A stretch of DNA of 22,658 nucleotides, taken from contig JBNGIS010020737.1 of NCBI GenBank assembly GCA_049999725.1, positions 49,721-72,378 on the forward strand. Direction: 5' to 3'. The stretch comes from Haplomitrium mnioides. Taxonomy: Eukaryota > Marchantiophyta > Haplomitriopsida > Calobryales. The position numbers and the translations under genes are program-made. Position 1 is the stretch's first letter. Each line of letters begins with the position of its first letter. This document shows positions 9,505-18,766 of the stretch, piece after piece. Below the pieces are notes generated by a model. It had not been told where the DNA came from. It saw only the letters and a program-made list of their open reading frames with translations, and ran no database searches.

Positions 9505-9604
9505 NNNNNNNNNNNNNNNNNNNNNNNNNNNNNNNNNNNNNNNNNNNNNNNNNNNNNNNNNNNNNNNNNNNNNNNNNNNNNNNNNNNNNNNNNNNNNNNN
9601 NNNN
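9505..9604. other. Assembly gap (100 N)
   Basis: Exactly 100 N, the conventional size for a gap of unknown length. The 16 bases before the gap and the 16 bases after it are identical ('aacatatgcacaacac'), so both edges stop at the same phase of the satellite. Confidence 0.98.
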
Positions 9605-10593
9605 AACATATGCACAACACAACCACAACACATGAAGATAAGGAGTAAAAAAAAAAATAGAAATTGACATAGTTTAGCAAAATCGAGTAAAACAAACAAA
9701 TAAAAGTCACCATAATCTAATAAAAACATATGCGCAACTAAACAACTTTAGATGAAGACAAGAAGCAAAAAAAAACAAATAGAAGTTGACATAGTTTGGA
9801 AAAATAGAGTAAAACAAACAAAGAGAAGTTACCATATTCTAGTAAAAACATATGGACAACACAACCACTCTCATGAAGACAAGAAGTAAAAAAACAAATA
9901 AAAGTATTTGTAGCTTAGTAAAATGGAGTAACACAAACAAATAAAAGCTACCATAGTCTAGTAAAAACATATGCACAACACTACCACTTTGCATGAAGAT
10001 AAGGATAAAAAAAACAAATAGAAGTTGACATGGTTTAGTAAAATAGGGTTAAACAAACAAATAGAAGATATTATAGTATATGAAAAAACATATGCACAAC
10101 ACAACTATTTGACATGAAGATAAAGAGTAAAGCAAACAAATAGAAGTTGACATAGTTTAGTAAAATGCAGTAAAACAAACAAATAGAAATTACGAGAGTC
10201 CAGTAAAAATATATACACAACACAACAATTACACATGAAGATAAGGAGTGAAAGGAACAAATAAAAGTTGATATAGCTTAGAAAAATGGAGTAAAACAAA
10301 TAAAAACCAGTTAAGATAGTCTAGTAAAAACATATGCACATCACAACCATTCCACATGTAGAAAAAAAGTAAAACAAACAAATAGAAGTTGACATAGTTT
10401 AGCAAAATAGAGTAAAACAAACAAATAAAAGTTATATTAGTTGAGTAAAACATATGCACAACACAACCACTCTATATGAAGATAATGAGTAAAAGAAAAG
10501 TTACCATAGTCTAGTAAAAATATATGCTCAACACAACCACTTTGCATGAATAAAAGCAGTTAAACAAACAAAAATAGACGTTGACACAGTTTA

Positions 10594-10991
10594 TGTAAAA
10601 GAACTCAAGGATCAAATCCAAATGAGTAAGAACTCATAGTGAACTCTAAATAGAGTTCTTCAACCAAGTACCAATAAGGCAAGCAAAAGCCAAACAACCA
10701 AAGAACCCAAGTGATTCAAGAGTAACTCCAGAATGAGGAGTGGGGTTCTGAAGCATTTATATTTGTACAAGAGAAGAGGGTGTCATCCCTCTTTCTTCAC
10801 TTACAAGTAACTTCCAATTTTAACCCTAGATTGATCACTTAAATGCCACTTCTAATTTCAACCCTAAAAACTCTAAAAGTAACTTCGAAGGAAAATAATC
10901 TAATCTCAGCTCCAAAAATGACCTCCTAGCACTTCTTTCACTCCTCTCTATTTTCTTATATGAAGCAAAACATCACGCTTGTACTATTACA
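10594..10991 (-). mobile_element. Chromovirus 3' LTR, 398 bp
   Basis: On the minus strand the LTR runs from TGTAATAG at 10991 to CTTTTACA at 10594. The outer 8 bp form an inverted repeat with one mismatch (TGTAAAAG against TGTAATAG), standard for LTR ends. A polypurine tract lies just inside the element. A TATA-like 'aatataaatgc' (minus strand, around 10752-10762) precedes pyrimidine-rich sequence and probably marks the U3 promoter, with transcription starting near 10725. Immediately outside the LTR is satellite ('gttta' at 10589-10593). Confidence 0.85.
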
Positions 10992-11007
10992 TAATCTCCG
11001 CCTTCTA
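10992..11007 (-). other. Chromovirus polypurine tract
   Basis: Minus-strand 'tagaaggcggagatta' directly precedes the LTR start. It overlaps the apparent stop codon of the polyprotein (TAG, 11005-11007), as is common in compact Ty3/gypsy elements. Confidence 0.75.
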
Positions 11008-11217
11008 TTCAATGATATCCTCACCATGACCGGCAATTTCAAATAATTGAATAGCCTCTTGAGAATTCTCAAGGTTTGAACACGGCTCCAAAATGTGGCA
11101 TCATGAAGTGGATATCCCTTCTACAAAACTTTATATTGAACTTGAGGATGTCGCCTACGCTTGAAGACTCGTTTAACCAAAATACTATCCATCTCATACT
11201 CTTCATCTTCATTATAT
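11005..11217 (-). pseudogene. Chromovirus integrase C-terminal chromodomain
   Basis: Minus-strand translation begins 'YNEDEEYEMDSILVKRVFKR' and continues through 'HPQVQYKVL', a stop, and 'KGYPLHDAT'. It finishes in a shifted frame with 'LEPCSNLENSQEAIQLFE'. This matches the chromodomain pattern (E-[YF]-x-V/M-[DE]-x-I-L..., then V-Q-Y-x-V-x-W-K-G-Y-P and TWEPxxNL). The stop at 11121-11123 is TAG where the family has Trp (TGG), a single-base change in an aromatic-cage position. Chromodomains can steer integration by reading histone marks in heterochromatin, which would fit an insertion inside a satellite array; that link is inference. Confidence 0.85.
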
Positions 11218-12446
11218 TTGATGGCCTTGATAGAAAATACCATCCCAAATGAAAAATGTATGATACTTACTGTCTTTGACCGCCAAACATACCCTAACAA
11301 GATTTTTAAAATGTATCTTTCTGTAACTTTTGTCGAAAGTCGTCACTGGAACATTGAAAGCTTGAACATCCTTTGCATCTTTTGGCGTTGGCCACTCTGC
11401 AAGAGCTTTAATTTTCTCTTTCTCCATCTTGATGCCATCCGCAGACACTTTATCCCCTAGTTAAGTCACCTTGTGCTTTAAAAACTCACACTTAGACTTC
11501 TTGCAATAAAACTTCCAATTGCGTAGTCTTTGTAATACTTCCTTAAGATGAGCACGATGCTCAACTTCACTTTTACTAAAGATAAAGATATCATTCAAGA
11601 ACACCAACACTGAATTATCCAATAACCCATCAAAAACTCAATGCATTTGATCCATGAATATTGTCGGAGCATTAGTGAGACCAAATATAAGAACCTTCCA
11701 CTTAAAATACCCATATCTTGTGCAAAAAGATGTCTTTGGTACATCACTTGGCTTGATAGGAATTTGCCAATAGCTACTTTGAAGATCCAACTAAGAAAAC
11801 AACCGCACCACTCAATTGATCCAAAAAATCATCAATACGAGGTAGAGGATAAGCATTCTTCATTATTTGATTGTTCAATCCTCAATAATTAGTACAAAGA
11901 CAAAATCCACCATCTTTTTCTGGTACAAAGAATATTGGAGCTCCCCAATGCAAATTACTATGTTGAATGAAATCCTTCTCAGGAAGATATATCAATGTCT
12001 TTTGAAGCTCCTCTAATTCTCATGGTGATAACCAATATATAGATCAACTATAAGGAGTACTTCTCAGTATCAACTCAATCAGAAAAGACATTCCTTGATT
12101 GTGTGGTAACACCTCTTTGGCAAATTCTCTGTAAATACATCCGCAAACTCTTTCAAAATATCATCTATCATTGAGGTAGGCACACATTTTTGTCCCTCTC
12201 TAATCAAGTGTATGATGGGCTTGATCGAAACAACAAAGACATACAACTCTTACTTGATTGAATTAACATGCTGAACTGATTTAGGCTTCTTCACCAATGG
12301 TGTTGAACACCCCAAAAGAAATTTCTTACCTTGTAAAGTAGCTTGAATCTATCGTTTTGCCCAATCAAATTGTGTGGATTGATCTTCAAGCCAAAGCAAC
12401 CCTAAAATGATGTGATATTCAATAGGTGCAATAATAAATTGTATAG
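11212..12446 (-). pseudogene. Chromovirus protease end, linker and reverse transcriptase
   Basis: Read on the minus strand from 12446. The protease end has 'YHIILGLLWLEDQ' (family pattern I-I-L-G-x-x-W-L), followed by a stop at 12349-12351. A linker around 12140 has 'ILKEFADVFTENLPKR'. Reverse transcriptase then reads 'FVPEKDGGFCLCTNY', 'YPLPRIDDFLDQLSGAVVF', a frameshift near 11790, 'SYWQIPIKPSDVPKTSF', 'FGLTNAPTIFMDQM', 'FLNDIFIFSK' and 'SADGIKMEKEKIKALAEWP'. The catalytic motif is usually Y/F-x-D-D; here the first Asp is Asn (codon at 11593-11595), which abolishes activity. Homology stops after 'PKDAKDVQAF' near 11360. A short stretch containing 'YRKIHFKNLVRV' may be the integrase tail, joined by a large internal deletion. 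Confidence 0.88.
12442..12446. repeat. Target-site duplication, left copy
   Basis: The bases 'tatag' sit directly before the TGTCAGCC end of the nested insertion. The partner is 'tataa' at 15068-15072 (4 of 5 identical). Five bases is the usual target duplication of LTR retrotransposons. Confidence 0.75.
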
Positions 12447-12884
12447 TGTCAGCCCTCTCCTTCGGGCATTAACCTCCAAAGACTACTCTTCGGAAGGAAA
12501 AGGCGGATAATACGGGGTTTAGGTTCTTTTATGAGATGGCCCCGCTGCAAGTTATCACTTTGAGGCCATAAAGATGGTCCTCCTTACCTTACAGACCCTT
12601 CTCCTTGTTCAATTCTTCATTCAGACATTCATCTACACCTCAAAAGCTTCTCTGATCAAATTCCGAAGTGGATTTCAGGAATCCGAAATAGGATCCAAAC
12701 TCAAAGTTTTACAATATAGGATCAAGCTTTGACATCCGAATTATACATGGGACCTGTCCACAGTACTGCCTTCCTCTCTAAGGCTGATTCTTAGGTTCCT
12801 GTTGAGCTAAGATCATGTTTACTTCGGATCCAAAGTGTCGTTTCAGGAAATACAAATAGAAGACAAAGCTAACTAACTCATGAG

Positions 12885-12899
12885 CACACACACACACAC
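12885..12899. repeat. (CA)7 microsatellite
   Basis: A short perfect CA run inside the nested insertion. Confidence 0.85.
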
Positions 12900-14329
12900 C
12901 CATGATACACTCCGCCAACAATCCTCTGACTTGGGACGACCTCTGCAACACAAGCTTGAACTCTCAACACTCCATTTCTCCCTTCCCGCTGCAGCTCATC
13001 TGACTTTCCCTAGATCCAAACTTTACCACATTCCTTTGGCTTCCAATCTCGACTTTAGCAATTCTGACCTTCCTCTAGACTTCCATAATTCCAATCACAC
13101 TTCCCACTTCCACCCACGCACCTTTCTCCAAATAGTTTTTTAACTTCCCTCGCGAGAAGCCCTGAATTTACTTCCTCATGCTCGGAAGAGGATTTCTTTG
13201 ACTTCCACCTCTGGAAGATAGTCCTCTTGACTGTTGGCCACCCACTCCACCCCGAAGCTTTGCTGGATCTTCTACACTGTGCGCGGGCATTAATGCAGCT
13301 ACTCCTCCTTGGCTTCCCTTGAGAGAATAAACTAGAAACGCTCTCTCAACGTTCCTGTGATTGTTGCTCCTGCACAGACGACACTGAGACGACCCCAAAG
13401 ATCCCACTTTGACAACCTCTCCGATTTCAAGACAACCCAGACTTCATTTTGCTTTCAAGTACCAGTCCACCTCCGATGCTGGTCCACCCGCAGTGATGAG
13501 TACACTTGGATTGCCTCAGCCTCTAGAGCTCCCCGCCCAGCGATTCCCAGTGCCCCTCTAGTCCACCTCCACCTCTGCTAACCCCTTGCTTGAGTTCACT
13601 CGTTTCAAGTGAAGCCTCAAGAATTCTGCCCTCCCTCCCTTGTGTGTCTTCCTTTCTGCTATCATTCTCACGACTTGCAAGCTTGCATCCACACTCAACC
13701 CCCCAAACATTGCAGACAATCTATCTATAACCCCCCATCGCTTACCTTTCCTAAGCATTCTTGTTCCCCTGCTTTCGGTAGTTAATCATGTTAAGCAACA
13801 GCCGTGGGATGCAGTGACACCTAGCCGGTATGAGCAAAGACTAATTGAAGAAGTTAGTCCAAAGTCTCTAATTGTCGTTGCGGGGAGATGCCTTTGGCGT
13901 AGACTGGTTCGCTAGACTTGGCGCGAAAGCTGGAAACCTAGTCGAATATTGGTGAAGGCTATCTTCTGGGATCCTGATCCTAGCATAGATCCGACCTTGT
14001 GTAGCTTGGTGTAGATTCGAGCTTTCAATCCAAAGAACAGAGCTTGGCATCTCTGAAGTCGCATATTCCAAAGCAGTTTTTGAGTGACCCTAATGATGAT
14101 CAAGCCGATGTCGCTATGTCATTTAGATCCGCATTAGAGTTAGTTGTAGCTGAAAAGAAACATCCAACGTTGTAAGGCTGAAGGAGATCCGAAGATGAAT
14201 TCCAAGGATAGAGCGGAAAAATAATCCGAAGAACCTTGGTCCCCAAATCCGATGAATCTGAAAAAGGCTAAGTCCTGCAGGGTAATTTCGAAGCAAGACT
14301 CCACGTCATCCGCCGCCGTCCGCTGGTGG

Positions 14330-14460
14330 GAAGTTGGACCGTTAGCAGCTCCTTTCTGAAGTTGACTAGGTTCCGAAGAGCGCCGTCCGACGTCGTTTTC
14401 AACGGGGAAGTTGGAACATCACAGTTGACCTTCTCCTCATCTGACTCCAAAGTTGACCCC
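14330..14460. promoter_or_regulatory. Cluster of TTGAC (W-box-like) motifs in the probable LTR
   Basis: TTGAC occurs at 14362, 14425 and 14453, the last two as TTGACC, and the related 'gaagttggac' and 'gaagttggaa' lie at 14330 and 14407. TTGACC/T is the core bound by plant WRKY factors, and such clusters are known in stress-responsive plant retrotransposon LTRs. No TATA box could be placed at a convincing distance, and the LTR orientation is unknown, so regulation is only suggested. Confidence 0.35.
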
Positions 14461-15067
14461 CTAGAGTTTTATCCATTTGTGCCTTCTGAGGAACTACTTC
14501 CAATACCTGCTTCGGACTTCCACCTTTGCTCTCTTGATAGGACTTTGGAGTGTGGGAAAACATCTGTTTTTACCTGGAGAAAGAGGCGTCTCCCGATCTC
14601 TGGTATTGTCATTGCTCCCCGATGGTTGTCACCTTTGTCCCCTACTTGAATCCTCCCTTCTGACTTGTTGGGAGATCCTAATTCTTTAGTTTTTGCTTCC
14701 TTCCCTGCTCTGCTAATGCGCGACCTTCCTTGAAATCCGTTTTGTGGTCTCCTCTGCTTGATGCTACATTGCGATTCTCCTCTGCTCTCATAATTCTCTT
14801 CACTCTGCCCCGTATTCCTTCTCTCTTCCGGTCCCATCTTTTCGGGATTTTCTGGCACTGAAATCTCCGACTCTTGCCCCCTTCCTTCACAATATGAGTC
14901 CGATTCCGCTACTTCGGATCGGGCAAATGAAGTAACCTATGTTTAGCTTCCAATTAGAGTTATTCTATTGCTTCCAGATTATCTTACCACTTCAGAATGG
15001 AGAAATATTGTCGTTGATGCGTCTGGTTCCTTGTAATTCGGATTAGCTCCTGTTCCACTGGCTCACA

Positions 15068-15072
15068 TATAA
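15068..15072. repeat. Target-site duplication, right copy
   Basis: The bases 'tataa' follow the terminal CA at 15066-15067 and pair with 'tatag' at 12442-12446. Confidence 0.75.
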
Positions 15073-15567
15073 ATTCCACATACTCTTTTCTAGTCCTTAT
15101 AAGGAATAGCTTTTGAGAGCAAAACACATCATGCAATCATCGATAATCACACCACTCTCCTTGATAGGCCTAAATTTTGCTTTGATTATCTTCGCAAATC
15201 ATAGTGATATAAAATTTTCAGAACTCCCATTATACACCATCATTCTACAAGAGTGATTCCTAATCATACCATCAGGATGGAACAAAGTACCTCAAGTCCT
15301 TGTCGAAACTTTAATACCATTAGAGCTTGCAAAGTTTTGAGTATGTTCTTTGGATGGTTGATGACGTTATCGAGCTTCTGTAGCAATACGCAATGAGTCA
15401 CACCGCTCTGCCATGGGCATTTCTTTTTCAAATTGAATAGGCTCTCTCATTGTAGCTTCTATTCTTTTGCAAGGCTTTTATCCTCAAACAAATTAATCTA
15501 GTGCTTTTTCTTTTCTTATATCATAAATTTGCAAAATTGTATCCCAAAAATATGTAATATAGCTTCC
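15073..15567 (-). pseudogene. Chromovirus gag tail and protease N-terminal remnant
   Basis: Read on the minus strand, the protease start is recognisable as 'MMVYNGSSENFIS' near 15205-15240. Ty3/gypsy proteases have D-[ST]-G-[AS]-[ST]-x-N-F-I-S here, so the catalytic Asp has become Asn (codon at 15229-15231). Upstream, between 15250 and 15560, is basic gag-like sequence ('MREPIQFEKEMPMAERCDSL') with several stops. The protease continues across the nested insertion into 12446. The 5' end stops abruptly at the satellite at 15568 with no LTR, so most of gag, the primer-binding site and the 5' LTR are lost. The gag assignment is weaker than the protease one. Confidence 0.65.
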
Positions 15568-18500
15568 ATAGAAGCTACCATAGTCTAGTGAAAATATATG
15601 CTCAATACAAACACTCCGCATGAAGATAAGAAGTAAAACAAACAAAAATAGAAGTTTGTATAGTTTAGTAAAATGGAGTAAAACAAACAAATAGATGTTA
15701 ACTCAATCAAGTTAAAACACATGCACAACACAACCACTTTGCATGAAGATAAGAAGTAAAAAAAAATAAAAATAGAAGTTGACATATTTTAGTAAAATTG
15801 AATAACCAAACAAATAGAAGGTGTCATAGTCTAGTAGAAACATATGCTCAACAAAACCACTCAGTATGAAGATAGGAATTAAAACAAACAAAAATAGAAG
15901 TTTTTATAGTTTAGCAAAATGGAGTAAAAAAAACAAAAAGAAGATACCTTTCTCCAGTAAAAATATATGCCGAATACAACTACTCTGCATGAAGACAAAG
16001 AGTAAAATAAACAAGTAGAAATTGACAAAATTTAGTAAAATGGAGTAAAACAAACAAATAGAAGCCACCATAGTCTAGTAACAATATAGACTCAACATAT
16101 CCACTAGTAAAATGGAGTAAAACAAACAAATATAAGTTACCATAGTCTAGTAACAATATATACTCAACATAACTATTATACACAAAGATAGGAAGTAAAA
16201 AACACAAATAGAAGTTGACATAGTTTAGTAAAATGGAGTAAAAATAAAAATAAAAGCTACTATAGTCTATTAAAAGCACATGTACAATACAACCACTCCA
16301 CATGAAGACAAAGAGAAAAAAAATAGACATTGATACAATTTAGTAAAATCAAGTAAAATAAACAAATAGAAGCTATGAGAGTCTAGTAAAAACATATGCA
16401 CATCATCACAACCACTTCGTATAAACATAGAGAGTAGTTGACATAGTTTAGTAAAATGGGGTAAGAAAACAAATAGAAGCCACCGTAGTCTAGTGAAAAT
16501 ATATGCACAACACAACACAACCGCTCTGCATGAAGAAAAGGGGTAAAAAACAAACAAAAGTTGACATAGTTTAAAAAAATGGAATAAAACAAACAAATAG
16601 AAGTTACTATAGTCTAGTATAAATATATATTCAACACAACCACTTTGCACGAAGATAAGAAGAAAAAAACAATCAAAAATTAACATGGCTTAAAAAAATA
16701 GAGCAAAGTGAACAAATAGAAGTTACCATAGTCTTGTAAAAACACATGCACAACACAACCACTCTACATAAATATATGAAGTAAAACAAACAAATAGAAG
16801 TTGATAGAGTTTAGTAAAATGGACTATAACAAACAAGTAGAAGTTAACTTAACTCAGTTTATTAAAAACATATACACAACACAACCACTCCGGATACAGA
16901 CAAAAAAGACAAAGAGTAAAACAAACAAATAGAAGTTGATATAGTTGAGCAAAATGGAGTGAAACAAACAAATAGAAGTTGATATAGTTTAGTCAAACGG
17001 AGAAAAAGAAACAAATAGAAGTTACCACACTCTAGTAAGAATTTATGCACAACACAACCATTTCATATGAAGAAAAGAAGTAAAACAAACAAAAAGTTGA
17101 CATAGTTTAGTAAAATAGAGTAAAACAAACAAATAGGAGCTACTAGAGTCTAGTAAAAATATGTGCTCAACACAACCACTCTACATTAAGATAAGAAGTT
17201 AAGCAAACAAATAGAAGATGACATAGTTTAGTAAAATGGATTAAAAGAAACAAATTGAAGTTACCATGGTTTAGTAAAACTATATGCATAATACAACCAC
17301 TCCGCATGAACATAGAGAGTAAAACAAACAAACAAAAGTTGAAATAGTTTAGTAAAATAGAGTAAAACAAACAAATAGAAGTTACTATAGTCTAGTAAAA
17401 ATATGCGCACAACACAAGCACTTCACATGAAGAGAAGAAGTAAAAACAAGAACAAATAGAAGTTGATAAAGTTTAGTAAAATGGAGTAAAAAAAATAAAT
17501 AGAAGTTAACTTAGTAAGTAAAGTAAAAACATATACACAACACAAGCACTCTGCATGAAGATAAGGAGCAAAAACAACAAATAGAAGTTGATATAATTTA
17601 GCAAAATGGAGTAAAACAAGCAAATAGAAGTCCCCATAGTTTAGTAAAAATATATGCTCAACACAACCATTCCACATAAGATATAGAGTAAAACAAACAA
17701 ATAGAAGTTGGCATAGTTTAGTAAAATAGAGTAAAACAAGCAAATAGAAGATACCATAGTCTAGTAAAAATATATGCTCAACACAACTACTTTGCATGAA
17801 GATAAGTAGTAAAACAAACAAAATAAGAAGTTGACATAGTTTACCAAAATTGAGTAAAAGAAACAAACATAAGTTATATTAGTCAAGTAAAAATACATAC
17901 ACAACACAACACAATATGTAAAAATACATGCACAACACAACACAACTACTATGCATAGAAGTTGACATAGTTTAGTAAGATGGAGTGAAACAAACAAATA
18001 GAACTTACCATAGTCTAGTAAAATATATCTTCAACACAATCACTCTCCACCAAGAAAAAAATTAAAACAAGCAAAATAGAAGTTGACACAATTTAGTAAA
18101 GTAGAGTAAACAACCAAATAGAAGCTACTTGAGTCTAGGAAAAGCATGTTCACAATGCAATCACTTCACATGAAGATAAAAAGTGAAAAAAAACAAACAA
18201 AAGTTGATATAGTTTAGTAAAATGGAGTACATCAAACAACTAGAAGTTACCAGAGTCTTGTAAAACATATGCACATCATAATCGTTCTACATGAAGATAA
18301 GAAGTAAAACAAACAAATAGAATTTGATGCAGTTTAGTAAAATGGAGTGAAACAAAAAAATATAAGTAAAAATAGTCTAGTAAAAATATATGCACAACAT
18401 AGCCACTCGACATGAAGACAAAGAGTAAAACAAACAAATAGAAGTTGACATAGTCTAGTAAAATGGAGTAAAACAAACAAATATAAGCTACCATAGTCTA

Positions 18501-18610
18501 GTAAAAATATATGCACAACACAGCCACTCTACATAAAGATAAGGAGTAAAACAAGCAAATAGAAGTTGACATAGTTTAGTAAAATCGTGTAAAAAAAACA
18601 AATAGAAGTT

Positions 18611-18766
18611 ACCATAGTCTAGTAAAAATATATACACAACACAAGCACTCCACATGAAGATAAGTAGTAATAGAAACAAATCGAAATTACCATAGTCTAG
18701 TAAAAATATATACACAACACAAGCACTCCACATGAAGATAAGTAGTAATAGAAACAAATCGAAATT
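18611..18766. repeat. Duplicated 78-bp unit A within the satellite
   Basis: Two almost identical 78-bp segments begin at 18611 and 18689, each opening 'accatagtctagtaaaaata' and ending 'aaacaaatcgaaatt'. The length equals one unit A, giving a local A-A-B order. A further duplication with a 69-bp offset follows ('agtagtaata' at 18741 and 18810), covering a unit B with the same rare 'tttattaaaat' variant. Confidence 0.8.

Larger units (their letters stand above)
7633..10593. repeat. 121-bp composite satellite array, left block
   Basis: About 24 diverged monomers run head to tail. I derived a period of about 121 bp by lining up successive 'tctagtaaaaa' sites. Each monomer has two related parts. 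Unit A (about 78 bp) starts 'gaagttaccatagtctagta', contains 'catatgcacaacacaaccac' and 'catgaagataagg', and ends 'gagtaaaacaaacaaata'. Unit B (about 43 bp) starts 'gaagttgacatagtttagta' and goes straight to 'gagtaaaacaaacaaata', so it is a shortened A lacking the middle 35 bp. The strand is A-rich and T-poor. The left end abuts the copia LTR; the right end is cut at 10593 by a chromovirus LTR. A 100-N gap interrupts the block at 9505. Many minus-strand frames cross it, but none looks like a gene. Confidence 0.95.
12447..15067. mobile_element. 2,621-bp nested insertion, probable solo LTR
   Basis: The segment starts TGTCAGCC and ends GGCTCACA, an 8-bp terminal inverted repeat with one mismatch that includes the TG...CA of LTR elements. 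It is flanked by a near-perfect 5-bp duplication. It splits the chromovirus protease, and the minus-strand frame stays open when the two sides are brought together. It is more GC-rich than its surroundings, with pyrimidine-rich runs on the + strand (for example 12930-13600). No direct terminal repeats and no polymerase domains were found, so a solo LTR left by recombination fits best; a large non-autonomous derivative is the alternative. Short ORFs on both strands (up to 129 codons) look like by-products of base bias. Orientation is undetermined. Confidence 0.7.
10594..15567 (-). mobile_element. Truncated Ty3/gypsy chromovirus remnant, with nested insertion
   Basis: Read on the minus strand the order is gag tail and protease (15567-15068), a nested foreign insertion (15067-12447), protease end, linker and reverse transcriptase (12446 to about 11330), chromodomain (11217-11005), polypurine tract (11007-10992) and 3' LTR (10991-10594). 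A chromodomain near the integrase C-terminus defines chromoviruses. RNase H and nearly all of integrase are deleted. The 5' LTR and most of gag are absent: the satellite resumes at 15568. The left border interrupts a unit B of the satellite right after 'cacagttta', so the element inserted into a pre-existing array. The domains carry stops and catalytic substitutions, and the element is inactive. Confidence 0.88.

Noticed and set aside
13168-13407. 79-codon minus-strand ORF with a C-x2-C-x4-H pattern
   Set aside because: The final Cys of a zinc knuckle is absent and no gag sequence surrounds it; noted only as a weak hint about the element.
14469-14858. 129-codon minus-strand ORF, polar and basic
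   Set aside because: It is inside the probable solo LTR, low in complexity, overlaps other frames of similar length and has no recognised domain.
12447-15067. DNA transposon (inverted ends TGTCAGCC/GGCTCACA)
   Set aside because: The inverted repeat is only 8 bp, the duplication is 5 bp (not the 3, 8 or 9 bp of the common plant DNA transposon superfamilies), and no transposase is present. LTR ends fit better.
12447-15067. Full non-autonomous element with two short LTRs (for example about 440 bp each, 12447-12889 and 14626-15067)
   Set aside because: Both proposed pieces start TGTCA and end in CA, but their interiors do not align by eye.
17423-17866. 147-codon minus-strand ORF, hydrophobic, the longest in the window
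   Set aside because: It lies wholly in the satellite and is a variant of the translation that recurs throughout the array; the repeat period explains it.
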